Source: Moraxella sp.
GTDB taxonomy: Bacteria; Pseudomonadota; Gammaproteobacteria; Pseudomonadales; Moraxellaceae
Reading direction: 5' to 3'
Length of the DNA stretch: 45,591 nucleotides
Assembly: GCA_030525705.1 (NCBI GenBank)
Contig: JAUNEE010000006.1
Location: 1-45,591, forward strand
Made by a program: the position numbers and the translations under genes. How positions within the stretch are numbered: position 1 is the stretch's first letter; each line of letters opens with the position of its first letter. This document shows positions 25,614 through 34,342 of this stretch, one piece after another. Under the pieces are notes generated by a model. That model saw only the letters and a list, made by a program, of their open reading frames with translations, was not told the origin of the DNA and ran no database searches.

Positions 25614-27050
25614 TTACGCCGCTTTCGGAGCATTCTCCAAAACCCCCACCAGCACTTGCCAATAAGTGTTTACGCTGTCAATATGTACGCACTCGTCAGG
25701 GCTGTGGGCATTGTGAATGGTCGGACCGATGGAGACAATGTCCATCTTGGGATAGGCTTGGCATAAAAGCCCACATTCTAGCCCTGCGTGAATGACATTT
25801 AGTTTTGGTTCAAAGCCGATGACATTAGCGTACACTTGTTTTGTGATTTGGGTAATTGGGCTTGTGGGATTGGGTTCCCAGCCGACATAACTGCCCGAAA
25901 ATTCTACGCTTGCCCCTGTCAAATCGCACACGCTGGCAAGTTTTGCCATTGCGGTTTCTTTGCCGATGTCGTTTAGAGAGCGAAGTAGGCTTGTGGCGTG
26001 TAGCCCTGTTTCGTTAAGCGTAATTTTACCAAGACTTAATGAAGTTTCTACCACGCCTGCGACTTTGTCCGAATTTCTAACCACGCCATTTGGTAAGCCA
26101 TTGATAAAATTGATAATTTTTTTGGTATCGGTAGTGCTGACCGCCCCACTCGGTTTGTCATTAAGCTCGTTAATTTCCCACGCCACGCCAGTTTCAAAAT
26201 GACCGATTAAGGTTTTAATATCATTACAAATATCCGTTAAGCCATTGATAAATTTGGCTTTATCACTCACCGCCACCACCGCCGTTGCCATTCTGGGAAT
26301 GGCGTTTCTTGCCGTGCCGCCTTTTAAGCTGACAAGGCGTGCGTCCGTTTTTGATAAGGCGTAGGCAAGCCATTTAATCGCATTTTCGTGGTTTTTATGA
26401 ATGTCAATGCCTGAATGACCGCCTTTTAAGCCAAAGAGTTTAAACTCAAACACACTCTCATCACTCAACGGCTCAACATTGACTGCCAAACGAATGTCTG
26501 CATCAATGCCCCCTGCACAGCCGACATAAATTTCGTTAATCTCTTCGGTGTCGGTGTTAATCATTATCTTGGATTTTAGCCGTCCACGCTCCAAATTAAT
26601 CGCCCCCTCCATTCCTGTCTCTTCGGACACGGTCAGGACGGCTTCTAGCATTGGGTGCTTTAAGTCATCGCTGTCCAGCACCGCCAAAATGCTCGCAAGA
26701 CCCATTCCGTTGTCCGCCCCAAGCGTTGTGCCAGTTGCCTTGACCCACTCACCTGCGATGACGGGGCGAATTGGCTCTTTTGAAAAATCGTACGGCTCGT
26801 TGGACTGGCAGACCATATCCAAATGAGCTTGCAGGGCAATGGGGGCGTGGTTCTCAAAGCCTTTTGTGGCGGGTTTTGTAATAAAGACATTGCCCGCTTT
26901 GTCGGTGTGAGTCTCAAAATTTTTGCTCTTTGCCCAGTTTACAATATGCTCGGCTAGGGCTTGTTCTTGGTAGGAATTGTGTGGAATAGAGCAGATAGCA
27001 TCAAACCATTGCCAGATTTTTTGGGGGGTTAGGGTAGAAATTTCACTCAT
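25614..27050 (-). CDS. pepD: Aminoacyl-histidine dipeptidase (Xaa-His dipeptidase)
   Basis: A 478-aa cytosolic M20-family metallopeptidase that cleaves Xaa-His dipeptides such as carnosine. Metal ligands are visible: QAHLDMV (His, Asp), GADNGMG (bridging Asp), SEETGMEGA (catalytic Glu and ligand), NTDTEE, and IHAGLECG (His). The lid domain carries GGHSGIDIHK. Length matches E. coli PepD (485 aa). AAGGA precedes the ATG. The CRISPR array lies immediately upstream in the same transcriptional direction. Confidence 0.95.
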   Translation of the reverse strand: MSEISTLTPQKIWQWFDAICSIPHNSYQEQALAEHIVNWAKSKNFETHTDKAGNVFITKPATKGFENHAPIALQAHLDMVCQSNEPYDFSKEPIRPVIAGEWVKATGTTLGADNGMGLASILAVLDSDDLKHPMLEAVLTVSEETGMEGAINLERGRLKSKIMINTDTEEINEIYVGCAGGIDADIRLAVNVEPLSDESVFEFKLFGLKGGHSGIDIHKNHENAIKWLAYALSKTDARLVSLKGGTARNAIPRMATAVVAVSDKAKFINGLTDICNDIKTLIGHFETGVAWEINELNDKPSGAVSTTDTKKIINFINGLPNGVVRNSDKVAGVVETSLSLGKITLNETGLHATSLLRSLNDIGKETAMAKLASVCDLTGASVEFSGSYVGWEPNPTSPITQITKQVYANVIGFEPKLNVIHAGLECGLLCQAYPKMDIVSIGPTIHNAHSPDECVHIDSVNTYWQVLVGVLENAPKAA

Positions 27051-27138
27051 GGCTATGTCCTTTGTCTAAAATCCTTAAATATAAAGGGAAATGCAACAAA
27101 GTGCAAGATGAATTTGCGACAAATATCGTAATATACTG

Positions 27139-27286
27139 TCTATAAACAACCTGTGCGGTTGGGAAGTGGCAAGTCTGATTTTGTAACGCTTGGTATGAGT
27201 TTTAAGCAACCTATGCGGTTGGAAAGGCGAACACGAAAGCGATTGCCCTGCCCTTAATGTTTTAAGCAACCTATGCGGTTGGAAAG
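27139..27286 (-). CRISPR. Minimal CRISPR array: three repeats, two 32-bp spacers, type I-F-like repeat
   Basis: Three 28-bp repeats start at 27139, 27199 and 27259 with an exact 60-bp period. Repeats 2 and 3 are identical; repeat 1 is degenerate (TCTATAAA at its left end, and two changes further in). The spacers, 27167-27198 and 27227-27258, are both 32 bp and unrelated. The repeat contains the hairpin CAACC-TATGC-GGTTG, and its reverse complement matches the type I-F layout (CCGNATAGG core, GCT then A-rich 3' end). The degenerate repeat at the left implies a leader at the right and transcription on the minus strand toward pepD. No cas gene is in the window. Confidence 0.82.
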
Positions 27287-27502
27287 TGTTTATTATAAGA
27301 AAAAATGCTTGATAAAACAAGTTGTTAGCTTAAAAAACAACAAAAACTAAATGTTTTGTTGCTATTATTGTAAGCCATTGTTTTTATTCGGTTTTTAAAG
27401 AGCGTAAAAAAGCAATGTATGTTTGTCTACTATATGCCAAATCCCCCTAAAAAAGCAAGCCCGCCCCCGAATTTTTATCCCCACACCGTAGAAAATTAAC
27501 CC
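27287..27502 (-). other. AT-rich leader side of the CRISPR array
   Basis: The stretch between the last perfect repeat and the tRNA promoter is AT-rich, without a gene, and occupies the position expected for a CRISPR leader read on the minus strand. I see no certain promoter in it. Confidence 0.4.
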
Positions 27503-27530
27503 TTGCCAAGCCAAAAAAATTTGTTATAAT
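27503..27530 (+). promoter_or_regulatory. Promoter of tRNA-Ser
   Basis: TTGCCA (27503-27508) and TATAAT (27525-27530) are 16 nt apart and end 10 nt before the mature tRNA 5' end, the usual spacing for a tRNA gene. Confidence 0.75.
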
Positions 27531-27540
27531 AGATGTCCTT

Positions 27541-27631
27541 GGTGAAGTGGCTGAGTGGTCGAAAGCGCACGCCTGGAAAGTGTGTATACGTTAATAGCGT
27601 ATCGAGGGTTCAAATCCCTCCTTCACCGCCA
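27541..27631 (+). tRNA. tRNA-Ser (anticodon GGA)
   Basis: A 91-nt class II tRNA. The acceptor GGTGAAG (27541-27547) pairs with CTTCACC (27621-27627), the discriminator is G, and CCA is encoded (27629-27631). The anticodon loop CTGGAAA gives GGA, reading UCC and UCU. A long variable arm (TGTGTATACG...CGTATCG) marks tRNA-Ser, and GGGTTCAAATCCC is the T arm. It resembles E. coli serW/serX over its whole length. Confidence 0.96.
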
Positions 27632-27647
27632 TAACTATTCCAAAAAC

Positions 27648-27683
27648 CACCCCGAAGATTGCCATGTCTTCGGGGTGTTTTTT
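27648..27683. terminator. Bidirectional terminator between tRNA-Ser and truB
   Basis: A perfect 11-bp stem (27648-27658 with 27667-27677), an 8-nt loop and T runs on both strands. It overlaps the truB stop codon. Confidence 0.9.
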
Positions 27684-28614
27684 ATGTCTCATTTTCCTCA
27701 TAAGTCAGGATTTTTTTGGGCTGTAGTCTGCCCTCACAAGACAGCTCGCCCATGCCTAAAAACTGCCCGTCCGCATACAGCCGCACCAAGACAGGCTCTT
27801 TAACATCGAGGCGTCTGGCGTGTGCATGAAGATTTAACCTTTGTCCGAGCCTTAACCGCTCAGCCTGCCCCCCATCAACTACCACACTAGGTAGCCGCCC
27901 AAGTAGCACCTCAGGCGATAAAAGACACGCCAACCGTGCCTCGAATGGCAACGCCTCAAACGCCGCCAAAGTGATGGCGTCCGCCACATCAAAACCGCCT
28001 GTCTGCGTGCGTCTAAGCGCCGTCAAATACCCAAGCGTTCCCAGTTTTTTTGCGATATCCTCGCCCAAAACCCGCACATACGTGCCTTTTGAACAAGTCA
28101 CCGCCAAATCCAGCGTGTTTTCTGACGTTTTTTCAAGATGAAGCTTGTGAATCAAGACATTTCTTGGGCTGCGTTCTATCTCAACGCCTGCTCGGGCGTA
28201 TTCGTACAGCTTTTTTCCCTCTTTTTTCAAAGCGGACACCATAGGCGGGATTTGAGCAATCTCCCCTGTCATTGACAGGGCGATTTCCTCTAACTTTGCT
28301 TGGCTCACCGCTGGCACATCTGCCGTTTGGGTGATTTGACCTTCTTTGTCGCCCGTGTCGGTGCTTGCCCCCAAAAGGACGCTTGCCAAATAAGCTTTAT
28401 CCGCTGACAAGCCAAAGCCCGCAAACTTGGTCGCCTCACCCAGACAAATCGGCAAAAGCCCTGTCGCCATCGGGTCTAGCGTACCTGTATGCCCTGCTTT
28501 TTTACTGTCGTGATGGTCGGATTTTAACAGCCATTTCACCTTTGAGACCACCTGCTGTGACGTCATGCCAGCAGGCTTGTCAATCAGCAAAACCCCCGTC
28601 ACCGCCCGTTTCAT
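27682..28614 (-). CDS. truB: tRNA pseudouridine-55 synthase
   Basis: A 310-aa enzyme that makes pseudouridine 55 in the T arm of tRNAs. Catalytic Asp47 is in GHTGTLDPMATGLLP; KPAGMTSQ and the RNA-binding CSKGTYVRVLGEDI block are present. The start overlaps the rbfA stop by 4 nt. In most relatives nusA-infB-rbfA-truB-rpsO-pnp are contiguous; here rpsO-pnp lies about 9 kb away and infB is not immediately upstream. Confidence 0.95.
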   Translation of the reverse strand: MKRAVTGVLLIDKPAGMTSQQVVSKVKWLLKSDHHDSKKAGHTGTLDPMATGLLPICLGEATKFAGFGLSADKAYLASVLLGASTDTGDKEGQITQTADVPAVSQAKLEEIALSMTGEIAQIPPMVSALKKEGKKLYEYARAGVEIERSPRNVLIHKLHLEKTSENTLDLAVTCSKGTYVRVLGEDIAKKLGTLGYLTALRRTQTGGFDVADAITLAAFEALPFEARLACLLSPEVLLGRLPSVVVDGGQAERLRLGQRLNLHAHARRLDVKEPVLVRLYADGQFLGMGELSCEGRLQPKKILTYEENET

Positions 28615-29015
28615 GCGTCCGCCTGCGTGTCATTTTCCTCGCTTTGGGCGGTTTTTTTCATGGCTTCATTCACCAGATTCATCATATAATTACCGTTGGC
28701 GGTCACTTCATCATAATGAAAACGTAAGCGTGGCGTGGTACGAGTTTTTAGGCTGTGCGACAGCTCCGTGCGTAAAAAGCCTGCGGCATTGTTTAGAACT
28801 TTTATGCTCTCACGGTGGGCGTCAATGTGCATGGCACTGTCTTCTTTTGGCTCTAAAATGGTGACATAAACGTCCGCATAGCCCAAATCGGGGCTAACTT
28901 TGACGCTTGAGATGGTCACAAAGCCCGTCAAACGGGGGTCGTTAATTTCATCACGGATAAGGACGGCTAGCGTGCGTTGGATTTGGTCGGCTAGGCGTTG
29001 TAGGCGTTGGCTCAT
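28611..29015 (-). CDS. rbfA: 30S ribosome-binding factor A
   Basis: A 134-aa KH-fold protein needed for late 30S maturation and 16S 5'-end processing. Hallmarks are RLADQIQRTLAVLIRDEI, ITSVKVSPDLGYADVYVT-like region (VSPDLGYADVYV seen) and RLRFHYDE near the C-terminus. AAAGGTAA precedes the ATG. Its 3' end overlaps truB by 4 nt. No infB is seen upstream, only about 100 bp up to the glmS terminator. Confidence 0.94.
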   Translation of the reverse strand: MSQRLQRLADQIQRTLAVLIRDEINDPRLTGFVTISSVKVSPDLGYADVYVTILEPKEDSAMHIDAHRESIKVLNNAAGFLRTELSHSLKTRTTPRLRFHYDEVTANGNYMMNLVNEAMKKTAQSEENDTQADA

Positions 29016-29107
29016 AAATTACCTTTTAAACATGATTGCATATTTGCCATAGTATAGCCCAAATTCTCCATCGATACAAAGCCTACGCCACCCGAAAAAC
29101 ATTTTTA

Positions 29108-29141
29108 TAAAAAAACACCCCAAGCAGCATGTCTTAGGGTG
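29108..29141 (-). terminator. Terminator of glmS
   Basis: A 9-bp stem with one mismatch (29116-29124 with 29133-29141), followed on the minus strand by a run of seven T. Confidence 0.85.
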
Positions 29142-29151
29142 CGATGTGGCT

Positions 29152-30990
29152 TTATTCTACGGTGACCGACTTCGCCAAGTTTCTTGGCTTATCCACGTCC
29201 GTCCCCTTAGCAAGGGCGACATGATAAGACAACAGCTGCACAGGAATGGTATGCACAATGGGCGACAGCACGCCTGCATGACGGGGCGTTCTGATGATGC
29301 TGACGCTCTTATCGTCCACGAAATCACTATCCAAATCCGCAAAGACAAACAGCTCACCGCCACGGGCGCCGACTTCTTGCATATTGGCTTTGACTTTGTC
29401 CAAAAGGTTGTCTTTTGGGGCGATGACCACCACAGGCATATTACTATCCACCAGCGCCAAAGGTCCATGCTTCAGCTCGCCTGCTGGGTAACTTTCTGCG
29501 TGAATGTAGGTGATTTCTTTTAGCTTTAATGCCCCCTCTAGTGCGATGGGGTAGTGAATGCCACGCCCCAAGAACAAGGCAGATGGCTTCGGTGCAAAAC
29601 GGGCTGCCCATGCCGCAATCTGTGGCTCAAGGTTCAAAGCGTGCTGAATGCTGGCAGGCAGACTTCTTAGCTCGTTGGTATAATCGGCAAGCTTCTCCTC
29701 GCCAATCACGCCTTTTTGATGACCCAAGGTCACAGCCAGCCCAAAAAGTGCCACCAGCTGCGTGGTAAACGCCTTGGTACTTGCCACGCCAATCTCTGCC
29801 CCTGCACGGGTATAAAACACCAAATCAGACGCACGAGGCAGTGCCGATTCCATGACATTACAAATCGACAAGCTATAACGATGACCCAAAGATTTGGCGA
29901 ATTTTAACGCCTCCATAGTGTCCAAGGTCTCGCCTGACTGGCTGATGGTGATAATCAGCTCATCTGGCGTGGCAATGACCTCACGGTAGCGGTACTCACT
30001 GGCAATCTCCACATCGGTGCGGATTTTTGCGATGCCCTCGAGCCAATACTTCGCCGTCAAAGCCGCATAATAAGACGTACCACACGCCAAGATTTTAATG
30101 CCAGAAATCTCATCAAAAATGGCACGGGCGTTCTCACCGAAGTTCTCAGGAATAAAGCCCGCCTCCAAGAAAATCTCCGCCGTGTCGCTGATGGCAACAG
30201 GCTGTTCATAAATTTCTTTTTGCATAAAATGGCTGTAGGGTCCTAGCTCTAAAGACGCCAAAGACACATTCGACTGCTTAAACTCACGGCTCACCGCTTG
30301 CCCTTCTTTATCGAGCAAGACATCGATACCAGACGCAGATAAAGCCGCCACGTCACCATCTTCTAAATAGACAATATCACGGGTGAATGCCACCACAGCA
30401 GACACGTCCGAGGCGATGAACACCTCTTCTTCACCCAGCCCGATAAGCAAAGGGCAGCCCATGCGTGCCACCACCATCTGACCTGCTTTGTCATTGGCAA
30501 TCACAGCGATGGCGTACGCCCCATGAAAGCCTGCACAGGCACTTTGTACCGCTTTGAACAAATCATGCCCATTTTGGGTGTAAATGTGGTGAATGGCGTG
30601 AGCAATGACCTCAGTGTCCGTTTGGGATTCAAAGACATAACCCAGCGCTTCTAAACGCTCACGCTCCGCCTCGAAATTCTCAATAATGCCGTTATGCACC
30701 ACAGAAATCAGCCCTGCTGATATGTGGGGGTGGGCGTTCGGCTCAGTAACGCCGCCATGGGTCGCCCAGCGGGTATGCCCAATGCCCGTATGCCCAACAA
30801 TGCCCTTTTCACGGGCAGCCGCCTCCATAAACGCCACACGCCCGACACGGCGAACACGACGAATGCCCGCCTCCGTCTGCACTGCGATACCTGATGAATC
30901 ATAGCCCCGATATTCAAGGCGTTTTAATCCATCTGTTAAAAAATCCACCACATTTTCATGCGCACGAATGGCGCCAACGATACCGCACAT
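29152..30990 (-). CDS. glmS: Glutamine-fructose-6-phosphate aminotransferase (isomerizing)
   Basis: A 612-aa enzyme making glucosamine 6-phosphate, the first step toward UDP-GlcNAc, peptidoglycan and LPS. Cys2 (MCGIVGAI) is the glutaminase nucleophile after Met removal, and GHTRWATHG and HNGIIENFE are glutaminase motifs. Two SIS domains follow with [10 protein letters not shown] and SQSGETLDT sugar-phosphate loops; the C-terminus ends in AKSVTVE, as in E. coli GlmS. AAGGAACG precedes the ATG. No glmS ribozyme is expected in gammaproteobacteria and none was seen. Confidence 0.97.
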   Translation of the reverse strand: MCGIVGAIRAHENVVDFLTDGLKRLEYRGYDSSGIAVQTEAGIRRVRRVGRVAFMEAAAREKGIVGHTGIGHTRWATHGGVTEPNAHPHISAGLISVVHNGIIENFEAERERLEALGYVFESQTDTEVIAHAIHHIYTQNGHDLFKAVQSACAGFHGAYAIAVIANDKAGQMVVARMGCPLLIGLGEEEVFIASDVSAVVAFTRDIVYLEDGDVAALSASGIDVLLDKEGQAVSREFKQSNVSLASLELGPYSHFMQKEIYEQPVAISDTAEIFLEAGFIPENFGENARAIFDEISGIKILACGTSYYAALTAKYWLEGIAKIRTDVEIASEYRYREVIATPDELIITISQSGETLDTMEALKFAKSLGHRYSLSICNVMESALPRASDLVFYTRAGAEIGVASTKAFTTQLVALFGLAVTLGHQKGVIGEEKLADYTNELRSLPASIQHALNLEPQIAAWAARFAPKPSALFLGRGIHYPIALEGALKLKEITYIHAESYPAGELKHGPLALVDSNMPVVVIAPKDNLLDKVKANMQEVGARGGELFVFADLDSDFVDDKSVSIIRTPRHAGVLSPIVHTIPVQLLSYHVALAKGTDVDKPRNLAKSVTVE

Positions 30991-31109
30991 AAACGTTCCT
31001 TAGTATCAAAAATTTCAATTAAAAAGCGTCCACCCCAAATCGTTGAGCAAACAATTCATTATAATAAAAAACTAAAAAAAGTTTGTAAAAAATCCGTAGG
31101 CTTTTGTTA

Positions 31110-32054
31110 TCAAAATGAGTTTTTCGACTGACGGCAGGACAATACCGACAACGCATGGTCAAATAGCCCGAACACGGTGGCGTATTTTTCTTGGTCAGCG
31201 TCCAAAGTCGGATTAAATTCCGTGATTTCAAATAATCCCACATTCGGCAGACTTAGCACTTTGTCAAAAATCGCCCGCACTTCCTCGGTCGTATATCCCA
31301 AAGGCTCAGGCGTACCCGTGGCAGGAATTAAGCTTTCGTCCAGTGCGTCCACATCGAAACTGACATAAATGGCGCCATAGTGGCTTAATTTTTCTGCCAA
31401 ATCGTCCAAAATTTGGGCGAAATTCACTCTGTGCATCTCTGCCGAAACAGAAAAAATATGATGGGTATCAATCAAATGCGTCTCTGGCGGCTCAAAGCTT
31501 CTTAAGCCCAAAAAATAAACATCGCTCGGGGCGGGTTTATGCATGGCTAAGCGTTTTAAACGCTCCCAGTACTCGTGCGTTTCGCTATCTAAGTCATTGA
31601 TTTGGCATTCTTTATTATCAAGTCCAAGCACCGCCCCAAGTGGCATACCGTGCATATTGCCCGAGGGCGTCGTGTAGACCGTGTGTAAGTCTGCATGGGC
31701 GTCAATCCATACAATCGCCACTTTTTTATCTTGATGATGATTTAAAAAGGCAGAAACATTGCCAATAGCATTGGCGTGGTCTCCGCTGATGACAACAGGA
31801 AAATTGCCCGCCGTCTGAGCCGCCAAAAGCCCATCTTGTAGAGTTGGTGTCAGAACCTCCTCAAAAAAAGGCGTCAAACGCTCAATGTGACGGGCATAAG
31901 GGTGGCAAATCTCGCCTGTAACTTCTTTTGGATAGATTTTGGTTATGGGGGCGTCTGGGTAAGTTTTTGTGATGTGCTGTGACAGCATTGCCACACCGTG
32001 TATCGTTCCCTCCTTACCTGCTCCAATGTCTGAATATACCTCAAAAAAATACAT
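31110..32054 (-). CDS. rocF: Arginase
   Basis: A 314-aa ureohydrolase that splits arginine to ornithine and urea. Manganese-binding motifs are in order: SGDHANAIG, WIDAHADLHT, and SFDVDALDESLIPATGTP, plus EITEFNP. The TTPSGNMHGMP substrate loop is that of arginase, not agmatinase. Residue GDHA replaces the more common GDHS. AGGATA precedes the ATG. It lies between glmS and a PepSY gene with no operon partners; the arginine catabolic genes are elsewhere. Confidence 0.87.
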   Translation of the reverse strand: MYFFEVYSDIGAGKEGTIHGVAMLSQHITKTYPDAPITKIYPKEVTGEICHPYARHIERLTPFFEEVLTPTLQDGLLAAQTAGNFPVVISGDHANAIGNVSAFLNHHQDKKVAIVWIDAHADLHTVYTTPSGNMHGMPLGAVLGLDNKECQINDLDSETHEYWERLKRLAMHKPAPSDVYFLGLRSFEPPETHLIDTHHIFSVSAEMHRVNFAQILDDLAEKLSHYGAIYVSFDVDALDESLIPATGTPEPLGYTTEEVRAIFDKVLSLPNVGLFEITEFNPTLDADQEKYATVFGLFDHALSVLSCRQSKNSF

Positions 32055-32161
32055 AGTATCCTGCCTATTTCATAAAAATCTCTATTGTAATGCAAATCTT
32101 TGGTTGGGGCAACCATAACAAAATATAGCTTACTACTTACACAAATAAGTCTCAAAAAAAC

Positions 32162-32192
32162 AAAAACAGCCCATATCGCATAGGCTGTTTTT
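32162..32192 (-). terminator. Terminator of the first PepSY gene
   Basis: A perfect 10-bp stem (32162-32171 with 32183-32192) and T-rich 3' tail on the minus strand. Confidence 0.85.
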
Positions 32193-32210
32193 ATTTAGAA
32201 AGCAGTTGGA

Positions 32211-32507
32211 TTAGTAATCTGCCTTCTTTCTGATAATCGCACCTGTATTGGCGTCGATTTTTAGTTCGTATTCTAGGTTGTTGTGATACACTTCCACTTC
32301 ATAGATACTGCGACCACGCTCAACATCAAAGTCGATGTCTGTTACTGTACCGCCACCAACGGCTTTTAGAGCAGCTGCACGGGCTTGGTCATAAGACAGC
32401 TTAGCGGTTGATTGGGCTTGACGCTCCATATAGTCATCATCTGCCATAGCAACAGTAGAAGTTAAAGCAGTGGCACCGATTAGGGCTGATAGGATAAGTG
32501 CTTTCAT
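32211..32507 (-). CDS. Secreted PepSY-domain protein, copy 1
   Basis: A 98-aa periplasmic protein: signal peptide about 1-22 (cleavage after AMA), then a single PepSY domain with VGGGTVTDIDFDVERGRSIY and KIDANTGAIIRKK. PepSY domains bind or inhibit other proteins, and small exported ones are often controlled by PmrAB/QseBC-like systems. The frame is open upstream, but ATG 32507 has GGAGAA and starts the signal peptide. It is a paralogue of the gene at 41718-42026 and shares its promoter architecture (box 32597-32613). Confidence 0.87.
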   Translation of the reverse strand: MKALILSALIGATALTSTVAMADDDYMERQAQSTAKLSYDQARAAALKAVGGGTVTDIDFDVERGRSIYEVEVYHNNLEYELKIDANTGAIIRKKADY

Positions 32508-32580
32508 AGAGTTCTCCGATTGGGTTAAGGTGTTTTTTAAAAGCTGGCGTTCTGTTTTGTTTCGCCATCTGATGTGTGCC

Positions 32581-32613
32581 ATTATAGGGCAGAAAACTTA
32601 AATTAAACTTAAG
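32581..32613 (-). promoter_or_regulatory. PepSY-1 promoter with PmrA/QseB-type box
   Basis: Minus strand reads CTTAAG-N5-TTTAAG (32597-32613), 10 nt, then TATAAT (32581-32586). The same element with the same spacing precedes the second PepSY gene. The form agrees with the HTTAAD-N5-HTTAAD PmrA-type consensus. There is no proper minus-35, as expected for an activator-dependent promoter. Confidence 0.65.
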
Positions 32614-32702
32614 AGAAACGTGTATTTTGTTAAGTTTTTTTAATGAACTTGCCTATATTTTCGCCAAAACCGTGAAAATGTTTACATAAGCTCACACCCG
32701 AT

Positions 32703-32737
32703 ACAAAACACCCTAAAAACCAAGGATGTTTAGGGTG
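32703..32737 (-). terminator. Terminator of the amino-acid ABC operon
   Basis: CACCCTAAA (32709-32717) pairs with TTTAGGGTG (32729-32737), followed on the minus strand by TTTTGT. Confidence 0.75.
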
Positions 32738-32788
32738 GGGATTTTAAGTTTCTTAAGCTGTAAAATAAAGCTTCGCACGATGGGTATT

Positions 32789-33532
32789 TTAATGGCGAAT
32801 CTGCCTTAAAAAACTTAAGGTGCGTGGGTGCGTAGACTGCTCAAACAACTGCTCGGGCGAGCCTTGCTCCACCACCACGCCTGCGTCCATCAAGACCACC
32901 ACGTCCGCCACCTCACGGGCGAAGTTAATCTCATGCGTCACCACCACCATCGTCCAGCCCTCTGCCGCCAGCTGTTTCATGGTGGCAAGCACGTCCGCCA
33001 CCAGCTCAGGGTCTAGGGCGGAGGTTGGCTCATCGAACAACAAAAGCTCAGGGCGAATCGCCAACGCACGTGCGATACCGACCCTTTGCTGCTGCCCGCC
33101 TGACAGCTGATAAGGGTACAAATCCATCTTATCGCCCAAGCCCACTTTTTTTAACAGCGTACGTGCCTCTGCTTCAATGTCAGCTTTTTGGCGTTTTTGG
33201 GCAACCATCGGTCCAAGCATGAGATTTTCTAGGGCAGTTTTATGGGGAAAGAGATTATAAGACTGAAAGACCATGCCTGATTTTTTATGCAAAGCTTGCA
33301 AGTCTTTTTTGACCATTTTTTTAGAAAAATCAATGGCAAGCGACCCATCATCAAAGGCAATCTTCCCGCCATTTGGCAGCTCAAGCCCATTTAGACAGCG
33401 TAAAAACGTGGTTTTCCCCGACCCTGACGGCCCAAGAATGACCACCACCTGCCCTTTTTTTATGGTCAAATCAATGCCTTTTAAGACCGCATTATCACCG
33501 AAGTTTTTTTGGATATTAGAAATTGTAATCAT
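32789..33532 (-). CDS. Polar amino-acid ABC transporter ATP-binding protein
   Basis: A 247-aa ATPase of the polar amino-acid uptake class (GlnQ/TcyC-like). Walker A GPSGSGKTT, Q loop MVFQSYNLFPH, signature LSGGQQQRVGIARAL, Walker B LLFDEPTSALDPE and H loop VVTHE are complete. ATG 33532 is preferred over the GTG one codon upstream because AGGGGG lies 4 nt before it. With the permease and binding protein upstream it forms one importer. Cystine is the best guess, glutamine or others are possible. Confidence 0.9.
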   Translation of the reverse strand: MITISNIQKNFGDNAVLKGIDLTIKKGQVVVILGPSGSGKTTFLRCLNGLELPNGGKIAFDDGSLAIDFSKKMVKKDLQALHKKSGMVFQSYNLFPHKTALENLMLGPMVAQKRQKADIEAEARTLLKKVGLGDKMDLYPYQLSGGQQQRVGIARALAIRPELLLFDEPTSALDPELVADVLATMKQLAAEGWTMVVVTHEINFAREVADVVVLMDAGVVVEQGSPEQLFEQSTHPRTLSFLRQIRH

Positions 33533-33540
33533 CACGCCCC

Positions 33541-34263
33541 CTATTTGGCAATGTGACGGTCAAAACGCCGCTCCAGTCGCCCTTGCACCAAGCTTAGCCC
33601 AAAACAAATCACCCAGTAAATCACCGCCGCCTCGATATAAACCAGCATGAACTCATAATTACGCGCCGTGATGATTTGGGCCTGCTTAAACAGTTCTGTC
33701 ACTAGTACCAAAGACGCCAAGGAGGTTTCTTTTACCAAACTGATAAACGTATTCGACAAAGGCGGAATCGACACCCGAAACGCCTGCGGCAAAATCACAT
33801 GACGAAAGGTCTGCATATAACTTAGTCCGACACTGGTGCCTGCCTCCCATTGCCCCTTTGGAATGGACAAAATCGCCGCACGCACTGTCTCAGACGCATA
33901 CGCCCCAATGTTCAAAGAAAACGCAATGATGGCGGACGGCACAGGGTCAAGCTTTAGCCCAACACTTGGCAAACCATAAAAAATAATAAACAGCTGCACC
34001 AGCATGGGCGTGCCACGAATGGCGGAGACATAAATACGCACCAACGCATAAAAAAAGCGATGCACGATGCCACCTTTTGGCACAACACGAATCAACGCCA
34101 CGCACAAGGCAATGATAAGCCCAAAGAAAAACGAGGACAACGCCAAAGGAATGGAATAATAAATCGCCCCCTTTAGCATGGGCATAAACGAGCTGATAAG
34201 AATATTAGCACGCTCAGGCGTCACAAATGGCAACAGCGTCAAAACATCAATCAACCACTGCAT
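33541..34263 (-). CDS. Polar amino-acid ABC transporter permease
   Basis: A 240-aa inner-membrane protein with about five transmembrane helices. The HisMQ-type signature [12 protein letters not shown] and the EAA loop (ASVGL... [22 protein letters not shown]) that docks the ATPase are visible. It is TcyL/YecS-like. It probably acts as a homodimer, since only one permease gene is present. The ATPase gene follows after about 8 nt. Confidence 0.9.
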   Translation of the reverse strand: MQWLIDVLTLLPFVTPERANILISSFMPMLKGAIYYSIPLALSSFFFGLIIALCVALIRVVPKGGIVHRFFYALVRIYVSAIRGTPMLVQLFIIFYGLPSVGLKLDPVPSAIIAFSLNIGAYASETVRAAILSIPKGQWEAGTSVGLSYMQTFRHVILPQAFRVSIPPLSNTFISLVKETSLASLVLVTELFKQAQIITARNYEFMLVYIEAAVIYWVICFGLSLVQGRLERRFDRHIAK

Positions 34264-34285
34264 AACTCAATCCCAAAAAATACGA

Positions 34286-34331
34286 ATAAAAACGCCCACC
34301 GAAACTTTTTTCAAGTTTTTTAAAGTGGGCG
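34286..34331 (-). terminator. Intra-operon terminator between binding protein and permease
   Basis: CGCCCAC (34293-34299) pairs with GTGGGCG (34325-34331), with an inner AAACTT/AAGTTT stem, followed on the minus strand by a T-rich tract. It lies between the binding-protein stop and the permease start, so it should lower permease/ATPase expression relative to the binding protein. Confidence 0.75.
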
Positions 34332-34342
34332 AGCGGGCTTTT

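Noticed and set aside
27075..27320. Minus-strand frame with recurring FQPHRLLKT units
   Set aside because: The unit recurs every 20 residues because the CRISPR period is 60 bp; the frame is a by-product of the repeats.
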